A stretch of DNA of 64,000 nucleotides from Litorilituus sp. (GCA_030754235.1 JASMAS010000076.1:62001-126000), one strand, 5' to 3'; positions 38,241 through 47,651 are shown, counted from the stretch's first letter. Notes: generated by a model from the letters alone, not told the origin. Translations and numbers: made by a program.

Positions 38241-39605
38241 TTACCTCTTAACGGTCATGTGATTGCCAACAGTTGATAAAACTCTTTCATCATCCGTTAT
38301 TTCCTCAATTTCAACTGCTCGAATCGCCATTGTAAAAATTGTATGTAGATATGCAACTAACAATACCACATATAAAATAAGGTATAGAATAAGTGATAGA
38401 CCAACATTTTCCGGCGCAATATCTGTTGCGGCATCTTTAACAGTTAACACCCCTGTGACTAACCAAGGCTGACGACCAATTTCGGTTACATACCAACCAG
38501 CCAAGGTTGCAATCCAACCTGAAAAGGTCATGATGACTAAGAATTTTAATAACCAAGTAGATAAAAACTTTTTACGCCATAGTTGAAAACGACTAACCCA
38601 AGCAATTGTCAACATTAGAATACCTAGGCCAACCATAATTCTAAATGCGTAAAATACAGGTGCAACAGGTGGATGATTCCCTAAAAATTCATTTAACCCT
38701 TTGAGCTCACCATTGAAGCTATGTGTTAAAATTATACTGGCTACCTTTGGAATGCCAATCTCAAGGTGATTAGTTTTTTCTGCTTCATCTGGCACAGCAA
38801 ACAATAATAACGGCACCCCTTTTTCTGTATGCCATATTCCTTCCATTGCCGCAATTTTTTGAGGCTGATGCTCTAACGTGTTTAAACCATGCATATCGCC
38901 AATAAATATCTGTGTTGGTGCTAATAATGACGCAACAGTTAAGGCGATTTTAAGCGTTAGTTTAGGAGCCTGTTTATTATCGCCTTTTAACAAGCGATAT
39001 GCGCTGATACCCGCAACAAAAAATGCAGCCGTTAAACCAGACGCAATCATCATATGTATTAATCGATAAGGGAATGATGGATTGAATATAATTGCAAACC
39101 AATCAATGGGAAATGCTATACCATCACGCATTTCATAGCCTTGCGGCGTTTGCATCCATGAGTTAAGCGCTAATATCCAAAATGCTGATAACGTGGTCCC
39201 AAAAGCAACAATTAAAGTTGATAAGGTATGAATTCGGGGAGATACCCGATTAATTCCAAATAACATAATACCTAAGAAACCTGCTTCTAAAAAAAATGCA
39301 GTAAGCACTTCATAACCAAGTAATGGACCTGCAATATTCCCCACGGTTTCCATAAATTTTGGCCAGTTAGTCCCAAATTGAAACGACATAGTGATACCAC
39401 TTACTACACCTAAAGCAAAAGTCAAAGCAAACACTTTTACCCAAAAACGATATGCGCGCATCCACACAGGTTCACCCGTTTGGTCAAAACGCCATTTGAA
39501 AAAGAATATAAACCAACTTAAAGCAATGGTTATTGTTGGAAATAGAATATGAAAACTGATATTAGCAGCAAACTGAATTCTAGAAAGCATTAACGTTTCT
39601 AGCAT
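38241..39605 (-). CDS. cydA: Cytochrome bd-type quinol oxidase subunit I (short Q-loop, CIO type)
   Basis: Quinol oxidase that reduces oxygen to water with high affinity and resists cyanide and NO. 454 aa is shorter than E. coli CydA (522) because the Q-loop is short, as in CioA. Visible marks are RIQFAANISFHILFP (His near 19 as heme ligand), PYRLIHMMIASG (heme b ligand region) and GWYVTEIGRQPW (quinol-binding signature). The ATG at 39605 has AAGGGAG seven bases upstream. cydB follows after three bases. A GbsR/MarR-like regulator lies upstream in the same direction. Confidence 0.95.
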   Translation of the reverse strand: MLETLMLSRIQFAANISFHILFPTITIALSWFIFFFKWRFDQTGEPVWMRAYRFWVKVFALTFALGVVSGITMSFQFGTNWPKFMETVGNIAGPLLGYEVLTAFFLEAGFLGIMLFGINRVSPRIHTLSTLIVAFGTTLSAFWILALNSWMQTPQGYEMRDGIAFPIDWFAIIFNPSFPYRLIHMMIASGLTAAFFVAGISAYRLLKGDNKQAPKLTLKIALTVASLLAPTQIFIGDMHGLNTLEHQPQKIAAMEGIWHTEKGVPLLLFAVPDEAEKTNHLEIGIPKVASIILTHSFNGELKGLNEFLGNHPPVAPVFYAFRIMVGLGILMLTIAWVSRFQLWRKKFLSTWLLKFLVIMTFSGWIATLAGWYVTEIGRQPWLVTGVLTVKDAATDIAPENVGLSLILYLILYVVLLVAYLHTIFTMAIRAVEIEEITDDERVLSTVGNHMTVKR

Positions 39606-39828
39606 AACTTACTCCCTTAACGAAATTACGCAAAATACACGGCATAGCCGAGACAATATTTCAGGTTGAAAACAGTAGAAAATGGGCTGTGTTAAACAAT
39701 GTTGACTCTACAGATACAATTGCTTTGGCTTTAATGTACTGCATTGCCCGAGTAAAGAAATCACATAATATTTCGCACTCATATAAAGTTGCAACTTGGA
39801 TACAACCTAAAGCCAACACCTATAAAAA

Positions 39829-40371
39829 TCAGCTATTTTTCATGAGCTTATCTTTCATGTCAATGACTTTACTTACACCAGAACCAAGTTTCATTAAGGT
39901 ATTTAACTTTTCCGGGTTCATGCTTTGTAACTCACCAGCCCAATGCGTTATCGTCTCAAGTAACTCATGCATTTCATACATTTTACTTTGGGCATATTGC
40001 TCTTGCGGATTAGCCGGCTCGTCCAATAAATTATGGCGTAATAACGAAAGCGTGGGATCTACTTCACGTTTACGGCGTTCTTCAAAAACACGCATAGCCA
40101 ACTCCCAAATAGAACCTGCTGGTGAATAATATTCTTTGCGATCTTTGGGCTTGTGATTTATCTTGACTAAGCGCCAAGACTGTAACTCTTTAATGCCCAT
40201 ACTGACATTTCCACGAGAGATATTCAGCACATCAGATATTTGCACCGCACTGAACGCATCCTGATGAATAATTAATAAACCTAATATTTGACCTACTGTG
40301 CGATTGAAGCCCCAGCGGCTCCCCATTTCACCACAATGAAGAACAAATGATTCAATTTTAGCTGTCATCAT
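39829..40371 (-). CDS. GbsR/MarR-family winged-helix regulator
   Basis: 180-aa DNA-binding protein. The N-terminal MGSRWGFNRTVGQILGLLII and the helix-turn-helix SAVQISDVLNISRGNVSMGIKELQSWRLV followed by a wing (KPKDRKEYYSP) fit the GbsR-like branch of MarR regulators. It lies 223 bases upstream of cydAB on the same strand, so it is a good candidate for its regulator; the ligand is unknown. Its own promoter has a perfect FNR box 54 bases before the start, linking it to low oxygen. Confidence 0.85.
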   Translation of the reverse strand: MMTAKIESFVLHCGEMGSRWGFNRTVGQILGLLIIHQDAFSAVQISDVLNISRGNVSMGIKELQSWRLVKINHKPKDRKEYYSPAGSIWELAMRVFEERRKREVDPTLSLLRHNLLDEPANPQEQYAQSKMYEMHELLETITHWAGELQSMNPEKLNTLMKLGSGVSKVIDMKDKLMKNS

Positions 40372-40424
40372 AACAACCCTCTTTATATTGAACTTTCAGA
40401 AAGTAGTGAAAGTTTATCACTTTA

Positions 40425-40438
40425 TTGATTTAGATCAA
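40425..40438. promoter_or_regulatory. FNR box before the GbsR-like regulator
   Basis: TTGATTTAGATCAA, a perfect FNR consensus, centred about 60 bases before the regulator start. Confidence 0.85.
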
Positions 40439-40608
40439 GCTTACCTTGAATATTTTTACTTTTATATTGCATACCACAGGTTGCTTATATAGTGCCTCTT
40501 GGCTATTAGGAATTTATTTTAATAACTTAAACATCATAGTTAACGCCTTTGACTTGTTGTTTTTAATGAGTAAAGTAAAACTGTTCCTCTGAGTTATTAA
40601 CTTTAGAA

Positions 40609-40830
40609 TCAAAGATATGAGTCAATTAAGGCTCCAGGGGAACTCTTTAACGAAGGTGGATGCGTTTTTCACCGTGACTGGGTAGCAGCTTTTGGGTTAT
40701 CCTGCCTACTTGCTGTCGTGACGTTCGAGTATTTTTTTATCACCACAGGATCTTCAATACTCGCAATGATCTTAACCACACTACCACACCAAAAATATGT
40801 GTTTATTAATAAATTGATTGTTTCAACGGG
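40609..40830 (-). pseudogene. Decayed transposase C-terminal tail (IS91-like)
   Basis: Reading the minus strand without a start codon gives YFWCGSVVKIIASIEDP followed by VVIKK. This resembles the CGG-x-VKIIA-x-IEDP-x-VI-x-KIL tail of IS91-like (Y2-type) transposases. The frame then breaks (an internal stop after AATQSR) and ends ...PGALIDSYL. No complete element or ends were found. Assignment to IS91 is from memory of the motif and is moderate. Confidence 0.42.
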
Positions 40831-41078
40831 TACGGATATCACTTATTAAGATATGACGTTCTTAAAGGTATCAATAGGAGAGTGTCACCGAGAGTCCTCG
40901 CTAAAAAGGTGTAGGGTATTCGCAGTGCCTATATCAATTGAACACCCTCATGGTAACGCTGCTCAAAGAGTGGATTATGACCAGTACAGGATTTACTGTT
41001 CTAATTGCTATTAATCCTAGTTTTCATTGATAATAGCCTTATAATAAATTGCATAAAATATCTAAATGACATCACATT

Positions 41079-41753
41079 ATGGTAATAGAATACAAAACAC
41101 GTACTCAGTTAGTAGTTGAAATAATAAGAGAAAAAATACTCAGCGGTGAGATTATTGCCGGCCAACCGCTACGTCAAACCGCTTTGGCAAATGAACTAAA
41201 TGTAAGCCGGATCCCTGTGCGTGAAGCATTATTACAACTTGAAGCTGAAGGCTTAGTGACTTTTGAGCCTCATAAAGGTGCTAGTGCCACCGAACTAAAT
41301 CTTGATCAGGTTGATGAATTGTTCGAACTTAGGGCCATGCTTGAAGGTGACTTACTTGCATCATCATTAGCAAATATTACCGATGACGCATTAACCCAAG
41401 CGACCAATATCCTTGCTAACCTTGATAGTGCCTTAGGAAAAGAAAATGCCGCTAATACTTGGAGTGAGTTAAATTCAGAATTTCACAATTGCTTATATTC
41501 TGGGGCAGCGAGACCTCAAACTACAGATTTAGTTAATATTTTAAATAAAAATGCCGATCGTTATATTCGCATGCATTTGTTATGGGCAGGGGGTATTTCT
41601 AAAGCAGGACCAGAGCATGCAGAGCTTTTAGCTTTTTGTCAGGCACGAGATATTGATAATGCCGTTGGCAAATTAAAACAACATATTCTAAACTCTCGAG
41701 ATGAAATAAAAGCCTTTTTAGAACAACGTGAAGCGATTAACAATCAATCATAA
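41079..41753 (+). CDS. GntR-family regulator (FCD/VanR-type)
   Basis: 224-aa transcription factor. The N-terminal winged helix is typical (LVVEIIREKILSGEIIAGQPLRQTALANELNVSRIPVREALLQLEAEGLV), and the C-terminal helical FCD domain (about 90-215) carries the metal-binding-type histidines in EFHNCLY, AGPEHAELL and LKQHILNSR. Such regulators usually bind a small carboxylic acid. No metabolic operon adjoins it, so the target is unknown. Confidence 0.9.
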   Translation: MVIEYKTRTQLVVEIIREKILSGEIIAGQPLRQTALANELNVSRIPVREALLQLEAEGLVTFEPHKGASATELNLDQVDELFELRAMLEGDLLASSLANITDDALTQATNILANLDSALGKENAANTWSELNSEFHNCLYSGAARPQTTDLVNILNKNADRYIRMHLLWAGGISKAGPEHAELLAFCQARDIDNAVGKLKQHILNSRDEIKAFLEQREAINNQS

Positions 41754-41960
41754 ATACTTAAAGCAACGCCTCACCTGTAAATGACTCTCGTTGACTTTGC
41801 GTGCTGAGGCTGATTAATACCATGAATAAATTAGTCAGCTTAACCATACATTTGGGAGCTTGGAACAAAAAAAACACGTAAAAATAGATAAGTCTATATT
41901 GTATTCATTTTAAGCAGTTACCCGTTCAATTATCAATTTCCATTTAATGACAGACCTATT

Positions 41961-42617
41961 TTAGAGGACTTGCAATACATCATCTATAGGTAAACGTGAT
42001 TTGGGTAGCTTAGCATTATAGTCTTCTTCAGCATGATGATAACCCATAGCCAAAGCAACATTACATTGGTAGCCGTCTAACTCTTTAGTAAAAGCTTTAC
42101 TGATCATTTCACTATCCACACCTTCCATTGTTGTTGAGTCAATCCCTAGGCGTGCCAATATATGCAGGGTGTTACCTAAAGCTAAATACGTTTGAGACTT
42201 TGTCCAAGAAGCGGTATTACCATGTTTATCAGTATTAAGCTCTGCAAACATAAAGCTAGCAAATGCTTGCTCTCTATTTTCGGGCGGAGTACGACCATCA
42301 GCAATACCTTTATCTACAACCTTTGCGTAATCCTCACGGCCATAGTTTGGATTATGGGCAAATAAAATAATATGCGACGCTGATTTAGCATGGGGCTGAT
42401 TGAACTGGTATTTATGCTCAAAAGTGTCATGAAATCGCTGCTTGGCTTCATCACTTTCAATCACAATAAACTTCCAAGGTTGCGAATTGATTGAAGATGC
42501 AGATAAATGCATGGCCTTATAAATAATATCGAGCGATTGTTGAGGAATACGCTTTGATGGATCATATTTTTTTGCTGTATAACGGCGTTCTAAATCAGTA
42601 ATAATTTGATGAGTCAT
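41961..42617 (-). CDS. NfsB-like NAD(P)H nitroreductase
   Basis: 218 aa from the ATG at 42617 (an in-frame ATG 30 bases upstream adds a non-conserved leader). It is an FMN enzyme of the nitroreductase family: RRYTAKKYDP (FMN phosphate-binding Arg), SSINSQPWKFIVIES (flavin contact) and ALGNTLHILARLGIDSTTMEG (the conserved helix and loop) are visible. Family members reduce nitroaromatics, quinones or flavins. It stands alone with no linked regulator beyond the divergent GntR gene 344 bases before its stop. Confidence 0.9.
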   Translation of the reverse strand: MTHQIITDLERRYTAKKYDPSKRIPQQSLDIIYKAMHLSASSINSQPWKFIVIESDEAKQRFHDTFEHKYQFNQPHAKSASHIILFAHNPNYGREDYAKVVDKGIADGRTPPENREQAFASFMFAELNTDKHGNTASWTKSQTYLALGNTLHILARLGIDSTTMEGVDSEMISKAFTKELDGYQCNVALAMGYHHAEEDYNAKLPKSRLPIDDVLQVL

Positions 42618-43144
42618 ATTTATTTCTACATTTATTCTATCGCGCAATGACCACTCAGGTTATTGCATATTAGGCTAAGTTTACGGGCTATTTAACCATG
42701 CTATACCTGCTTATTCATAGCATTATTATCAAAAAAGATGTGAATACGCACTGAATTTTAATACGTTGTTTTAGCGCCTATCGCTCTATTTAATTAGCTG
42801 CTAACCTTTTGCCGTTAACGCTAGCCAATAACACATAAGATGAGCTAAAAACGTTGTAAGCTATCATAAAAAGACTATGTAACCATAAGTCAGGCAAACT
42901 GGCTCTAGCATTAACAACTGCCAATCTCTTGGCGCTTGCGCTGAGCAACAAACAACACAAACACTAGCTAAAGTTGATGTGCAAATCAGTTACCCTGATA
43001 ACTTTCAATCGCAAATGTTAGCGTATGGTAGCGACTACCGCTTACTACCTTATATGAACTGATCTAACAAAGTTAATTATGCATGATTTAAAAATCGCCT
43101 GTGCCTCGGTGCATACGGTTTTTCTTTCTGTCAAGCTATGCTTT
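42618..43144. other. Gene-free stretch with a coding remnant
   Basis: No intact gene. A plus-strand frame without a clear start (42889-43062) is listed as a possible pseudogene; the rest shows nothing recognisable. Confidence 0.5.
42889..43062 (+). pseudogene. Possible 3' remnant of an unknown gene
   Basis: The frame opens after a stop and lacks an ATG until residue 43. It reads ...SLGACAEQQTTQTLAKVD, VQISYPDNFQSQMLAYG, SDYRLLPYMN and stops. Amino-acid usage looks protein-like, but no family is recognised and no ribosome site is seen. Confidence 0.3.
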
Positions 43145-43636
43145 TTAGTCCGTAAACGGATTTTTATCTCTAAATGTTGCCACTGCCATAGCAATAGAGA
43201 GCAAAATTATTGAGTTAAAAAATACAGGCACAATAACAAAGATATAACCCAATTCATGTACTGATGTACCACCAATAACCGCGGTGACAGCGGTTGCCCC
43301 TCCTGGTGGATGCATACTCCCTGTATGGTGCATGGCTAACATTGCCAACGCAATAGCCACTGACGATGCCAAGATTGGGTTTGGTATCAAATAATAAGCA
43401 CTAATACCTATAAAAGCAGAAATAATATGGCCGCCAACTAAGGGCCAAGGTTGGGATACGGGACTATGAGGTATCGCAAAAATAAGCATAGCCGAAGCCC
43501 CTGTTGAAGCTAATACCATAGGCTGATTCTCTGCTTGCAGAATGTTAAAGCTAAAAAAAGATGCGCACAAAGTGGCGATAAATGCGCCAACAATTGACAC
43601 ATACACTTCCCTATTTGGCATAGTTCTCATTGGCAT
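43145..43636 (-). CDS. HPP-family integral membrane protein
   Basis: 163 aa with four membrane helices. The family's motifs are present: STGASAMLIFAIPHSPVSQPWPLVGGH, then HHTGSMHPPGGATAV, which contains the HPP signature. Some HPP proteins of plastids and cyanobacteria transport nitrite, so a nitrite role is possible in this nitrate-respiring organism but unproven. An internal ATG 15 bases on is an alternative start. It stands alone. Confidence 0.85.
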   Translation of the reverse strand: MPMRTMPNREVYVSIVGAFIATLCASFFSFNILQAENQPMVLASTGASAMLIFAIPHSPVSQPWPLVGGHIISAFIGISAYYLIPNPILASSVAIALAMLAMHHTGSMHPPGGATAVTAVIGGTSVHELGYIFVIVPVFFNSIILLSIAMAVATFRDKNPFTD

Positions 43637-43815
43637 AGACGGAAAATCATATAAAATCTAATAGGTTGATTTCTTTAGCATAACAGAGAAGTAATATTTG
43701 GCAAATACTCCAAAGTTTTTAAACAATAGTAATCAAGTTTATTTGGTCAATATTAATAAGATTGATACATTACAAATCAGGTCATATCTTAATTGGTAAG
43801 ATTAAGGTGGATACC

Positions 43816-44106
43816 CTAAGATTTGCTTAATGTTAAACTTTTATTAACTAAGTTATTTCTAGCCATATTACGATGAACTTTTTTAGCTATACGTACCAAG
43901 TCATTGAGTTCACCTAAGGTAGGTGTTTCATCATTATCAAGTTGGCATTGATGATGATCCAACTCACTGCCCATATATTCCAGCATTTTTTTCGGACAAC
44001 CTGTACATTTCCCCTCACAAATTTCATGCTCAGGCTTATCAAACGGTAAAACCGTTTGAATCTGCTTGATTAAAATTTTCATTGCTTGGGATGTGTTGGG
44101 TTTCAT
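43816..44106 (-). CDS. Small cysteine-motif protein, unknown
   Basis: 96 aa, charged and soluble. The notable part is EICEGKCTGCPKKMLEYM near residues 28-45 (C-x3-C-x2-C), with a fourth cysteine in HHQCQLD near 54 after a HH pair. This looks like a metal or iron-sulphur binding site. I do not recognise a characterised family. It lies alone between the HPP gene and the next small gene. Confidence 0.6.
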   Translation of the reverse strand: MKPNTSQAMKILIKQIQTVLPFDKPEHEICEGKCTGCPKKMLEYMGSELDHHQCQLDNDETPTLGELNDLVRIAKKVHRNMARNNLVNKSLTLSKS

Positions 44107-44301
44107 TTTATTTTGTAATTGAATTTCAGTTTGACTATTGCTTAAAACATTGAGGCTTCACCAAGTATCCTGAAGAGGCTTGAAGGGAAATAGACTTCCC
44201 TCAACAAAATCAAAATATTGTTGTGTAATATATTCACAGAAATAGGAAAATCTATCCAGGATCAACGATGATAATGACACAAGAGAAAAACGGCCTAAGT
44301 A

Positions 44302-44694
44302 TTAAGTATTCGCTTCTAATTCAATAGGATTTTCATCTCTATCATAGATAACATAGCGGCCAACATTGTTACCTGTTTGTACGTCATTTGCCATTTTATT
44401 TAAAAAGGGTTCTGCATCATCTTGGCTTGGTGTCATACCATTTTCACCACTTAAACTGGCAATGAAAACAAAGTTCCAGTTTTTCTCAATGGCATCTGCT
44501 TCTTTTTTCAATGCGGTAAAGGTACTTAACTCTTCAGGTAGTTTATCAACACACATTACGGGTGAAATTGTACCTTGCTGGTGTTTTTTACTCTTTTTAG
44601 GTTTTTTTGATTCGGCATTAGCAAATAAAAACATTAAACGTTGAGGTTGCTCTTGTTGCTGAGTTAATTCGAGTAATTCTTTAAAGGTTTTCAT
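44302..44694 (-). CDS. Conserved small protein (often misnamed ribonucleotide reductase alpha)
   Basis: 130 aa. It matches a small family of Gammaproteobacteria with the pattern FKELLELTQQQEQPQRLMFLFANAE, SPVMCVDKLPEEL, NWNFVFIASLSGENG and a C-terminal YDRDENPIELE. Databases often label it ribonucleotide reductase subunit alpha, but it is far too short and lacks any reductase motif. True function unknown. Confidence 0.75.
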   Translation of the reverse strand: MKTFKELLELTQQQEQPQRLMFLFANAESKKPKKSKKHQQGTISPVMCVDKLPEELSTFTALKKEADAIEKNWNFVFIASLSGENGMTPSQDDAEPFLNKMANDVQTGNNVGRYVIYDRDENPIELEANT

Positions 44695-45121
44695 AACTTG
44701 TGTTCAATTAGCATAAATAATGCGAAAGATGATAACACAGAAAAGAAAAAACACCTTGATCTGAGTTAACAAATCAAGCTGAGATGTTAGTGAGTAGAGT
44801 GAAGTTGAACTACCTATGCCGGCATTTCCTTAACCCATAATAGTGCTTCCAAGGTTGTACTTTTATGACTGGGCACATTCAACATAATCATCAATTGAAT
44901 TTACCATGGCAAAGCTTCAGCTGCGATACACAAGCACTTATTTTTTATATTATTATCAATGGCTTAGGAAAAGCAACCCAACAGTGTATTGAGTATGGCA
45001 GCAATTTTGCCCCCCCGCGCCATTTATTCGTAAAAGTGGTTACCGCGACAAAAATACCTTTATCCCAGATAAAATTTAACTATGCAAAATATATGTCTCT
45101 AATAAGGACAGCTTTAGGCTA
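44695..45121. other. Gene-poor stretch upstream of recQ stop
   Basis: Only an 86-codon plus-strand frame (44865-45125) is open; it lacks a ribosome site and family resemblance and runs into recQ's end. Nothing else is seen. Confidence 0.4.
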
Positions 45122-47068
45122 TTAAATTTGTGGATGCAAGCCCATTAGTTTTTCTCGAATACCTTGATAACGTTGTTGCTCGCAGCATCCAAAGCCTGCT
45201 AGGCTTCTTACTTTGTTACGACCAAATAGTGGTACTGTCATTCCGGCAAAAAAGCGACAGTAACTTTCAAGAGTTAACGGTTGTGTTACTTTCGAAACTA
45301 AGTGCAACTTTAATGCTTGGGCATATTCAACTAAGATTTCATCAGTTGGCCAAAGAGGTTGCTCAGAATAGCTTAATTTAGCTACTTCGCCACGACAAAC
45401 GCTGCAATGTCCACAATGTGCTGGTGCATTATGATCATCAAAATAACGCGCTAAATTAGCACTTAAGCAGGTTTCTAATTGAAAAAATTGCACAAGGAAT
45501 GCAATCCGCTTAATTTCTTTATTCTCTTTATCAATAAAGTAATCATGCAATTGTTTAGCTAAGCACGGCTCAGCAAGACGATCATTATTGACTTTAAAAA
45601 CCTCTGTCATCTGTGAGGTTTTTAACTCAATCAATTGTTGCTCTTGCAAAAACTCTAAAGCTGAGATGACACGGTTTCTTTCAATAGTATTATCTTCCAA
45701 TAAAGTGTCAAAATGTAAATTCCCCCACACTTTCTTAAAAGTAATCGCCTTAAAAATTGCTGATAGAAAGTTTTGCCTCTGCTTATTAAAATGAGTAAGA
45801 ATTTGCTCAATGGGCTTTAAAAGCTTGATCTTAAAGTCCGCAAAATAACTATGCATTGGCTCAATAACACCAGCAAGCTCAAGCTGTACTAGCAAGGTTT
45901 TTAGTGGGAGCTGTTTAATATTACTTTCATTAGACAAGACCAATAATTGCAACTCCCACTTGCCATACATTGTTTGTGTTTTGATGTTTTCCAAAAGAGA
46001 CTCAATACCACTAAGCTCAGGCGTGTCACCGTACACAAAGTTCTCTACCGTATTAAGTCCATCTAGGTTAGCTAGTGTTATACAATGGGACTGTTGCCCG
46101 TCACGCCCTGCTCGACCAATTTCCTGCGAATAATTTTCAATGGATTTTGGCAAGTCATAATGAAAAACAAAGCGAATGTCACTTTTATCTATACCCATAC
46201 CAAAAGCAATGGTTGCAACAATCACCTGTATTTTTCCAGACATAAAATCAGCTTGAATTTTCTGGCGGACATCACTCAAAAAACCGGCATGATAAGCACT
46301 AGCGTTGATATTGACTTTTTGTAAGTAGGCCGCTACTTGTTCCGCACTATGCTGCAAGGTGACATAAACAATACCTGATCCAGCTTGCTGTTGAATTTTT
46401 TTTGCCAAATAAGTATTTTTTTCTGCACTGGCTACTGGCACAACAGACAAGGTTAAATTGCTGCGATAAAACCCTGTTTGCACGGTATGCTCTTCAGCTA
46501 TGGCAAACTTCTGTGCCATATCTCTTTTAACTTTTTTCGTTGCGGTAGCAGTTAACAGCAAAGTTAATGGGATATTTAATACTTGTCGATAACAGGGCAG
46601 CTTTAAATAATCTGGTCTAAAATTATGGCCCCATTCTGAAATACAGTGCGCTTCATCAACAACAAGCATTGAGATGGGTACCGATTGAATAAATTGTCGA
46701 AAGCATTCATTTTTAAAGCGCTCAACTGACACCATTAATATCTTAGTATCACCATTGCGCACATTAGCCATCACAGTTTGAGCTTCATTTCCTTTTAGAG
46801 TTGAATCAATGCTTGCAGCGGCAATGCCTTTACTGGCTAAAAATTCCAATTGATCTTGCATTAAGGCTAATAAAGGTGAAACCACTAGCGTTAAGTGGGG
46901 CAGATGCAAAGCGGTTAACTGGTAACACAAGCTTTTACCCGAGCCTGTAGGAAATACAGATAAGCTTGAGTCGCCATTAAGCAATTGCTTTACTGTTTTC
47001 TCTTGTCCTTGACGAAAACTATCAAAGCCAAAGGTCTGGTTGAGAGATTGAGTTATCTGGCTATTCAT
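45122..47068 (-). CDS. recQ: RecQ-family ATP-dependent DNA helicase
   Basis: 648-aa 3'-to-5' DNA helicase for recombination and repair. Helicase motifs in order: Walker A VFPTGSGKSLCYQ, motif II VVDEAHCISEWGHNFRPDY, motif III LLTATAT, and motif VI QEIGRAGRDGQ. A zinc site near residues 555-575 (CxxC in CGHCSVC) follows. It lacks a clear HRDC domain, and the C-terminal part differs from E. coli RecQ, so it may be a second RecQ-type helicase rather than the main one. Its start overlaps the end of the upstream membrane-anchored gene by eight bases. Confidence 0.92.
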   Translation of the reverse strand: MNSQITQSLNQTFGFDSFRQGQEKTVKQLLNGDSSLSVFPTGSGKSLCYQLTALHLPHLTLVVSPLLALMQDQLEFLASKGIAAASIDSTLKGNEAQTVMANVRNGDTKILMVSVERFKNECFRQFIQSVPISMLVVDEAHCISEWGHNFRPDYLKLPCYRQVLNIPLTLLLTATATKKVKRDMAQKFAIAEEHTVQTGFYRSNLTLSVVPVASAEKNTYLAKKIQQQAGSGIVYVTLQHSAEQVAAYLQKVNINASAYHAGFLSDVRQKIQADFMSGKIQVIVATIAFGMGIDKSDIRFVFHYDLPKSIENYSQEIGRAGRDGQQSHCITLANLDGLNTVENFVYGDTPELSGIESLLENIKTQTMYGKWELQLLVLSNESNIKQLPLKTLLVQLELAGVIEPMHSYFADFKIKLLKPIEQILTHFNKQRQNFLSAIFKAITFKKVWGNLHFDTLLEDNTIERNRVISALEFLQEQQLIELKTSQMTEVFKVNNDRLAEPCLAKQLHDYFIDKENKEIKRIAFLVQFFQLETCLSANLARYFDDHNAPAHCGHCSVCRGEVAKLSYSEQPLWPTDEILVEYAQALKLHLVSKVTQPLTLESYCRFFAGMTVPLFGRNKVRSLAGFGCCEQQRYQGIREKLMGLHPQI

Positions 47069-47651
47069 TGATAGGGCATGCTGCTACAGGCTCAACAAAC
47101 CCATTTTTTTCCGTAACATAACACTCATCAAGTAAAGAGCAGTAACAAATTTTTACGCTAACTAAAAAGCGCTCATCATTTAGTTTTTCCCAATATTTAT
47201 TTATCGCGTTTCCTCGCAATAGTTGGAAGTGTTTCACTTTAGTTTGTGCAGGTATAATTGTGTTTAAAACATTAGTCGTAATAGAGCTGTAACGAAGTTT
47301 CTTAGTGGTATTAATCTTTTTATAGTGTTCCTCACGTTCTTTATCACAACAAGCTTTTAAGAACCTTTCCCTGCTAGCATATTCGACACCTTGATAACCA
47401 TAAGAAATACTTTTAATTAATGCTGGACCTACACCCGCATTCTCTAGGGTAAAAAAAATGGTTTCTTCCTTTGTATCGCCATCTAAATTTCCGGTATAAG
47501 ATTGCATCAAAGGCAAGGTCATCGCCTTCACTTGCTTTTCAGCAGCACTTGCTTGCAAATAAGTCGCATAAAAGGAAGCAATTGAAATCAATATGGCACA
47601 TAAAGCGAGGGTTAAATTGAGTTTTTGTGAAGAAAAGCCTGAGTCTGACAC
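47061..47651 (-). CDS. Membrane-anchored protein, unknown
   Basis: 196 aa. One N-terminal membrane helix (LNLTLALCAILISIASFYATYL, about residues 12-33) precedes a soluble domain with six or more cysteines (ACCDKE, KICYCSLLDECYV, VAACPINE) and the stretch FTLENAGVGPALIKSISY, which is typical of small domains of unknown function attached to a membrane helix. It overlaps the recQ start by eight bases, so the two are translationally coupled. Confidence 0.65.
   Translation of the reverse strand: MSDSGFSSQKLNLTLALCAILISIASFYATYLQASAAEKQVKAMTLPLMQSYTGNLDGDTKEETIFFTLENAGVGPALIKSISYGYQGVEYASRERFLKACCDKEREEHYKKINTTKKLRYSSITTNVLNTIIPAQTKVKHFQLLRGNAINKYWEKLNDERFLVSVKICYCSLLDECYVTEKNGFVEPVAACPINE

Larger units (their letters stand above)
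40372..41078. other. Gene-free stretch with FNR box and transposase remnant
   Basis: Holds the FNR box at 40425-40438 and a decayed minus-strand transposase tail at 40609-40830 (both listed). The part from about 40850 to 40990 has further broken coding-like traces but no intact gene; base composition is higher in G+C than the flanks. Confidence 0.5.

Noticed and set aside
40852-41015. 53-codon plus-strand frame in the gap before the GntR gene
   Set aside because: No family resemblance, no ribosome site; the area is better explained as decayed transposon DNA.
44865-45125. 86-codon plus-strand open frame
   Set aside because: No ribosome site, no recognisable domain, and it runs into the end of recQ; base pattern does not look coding.
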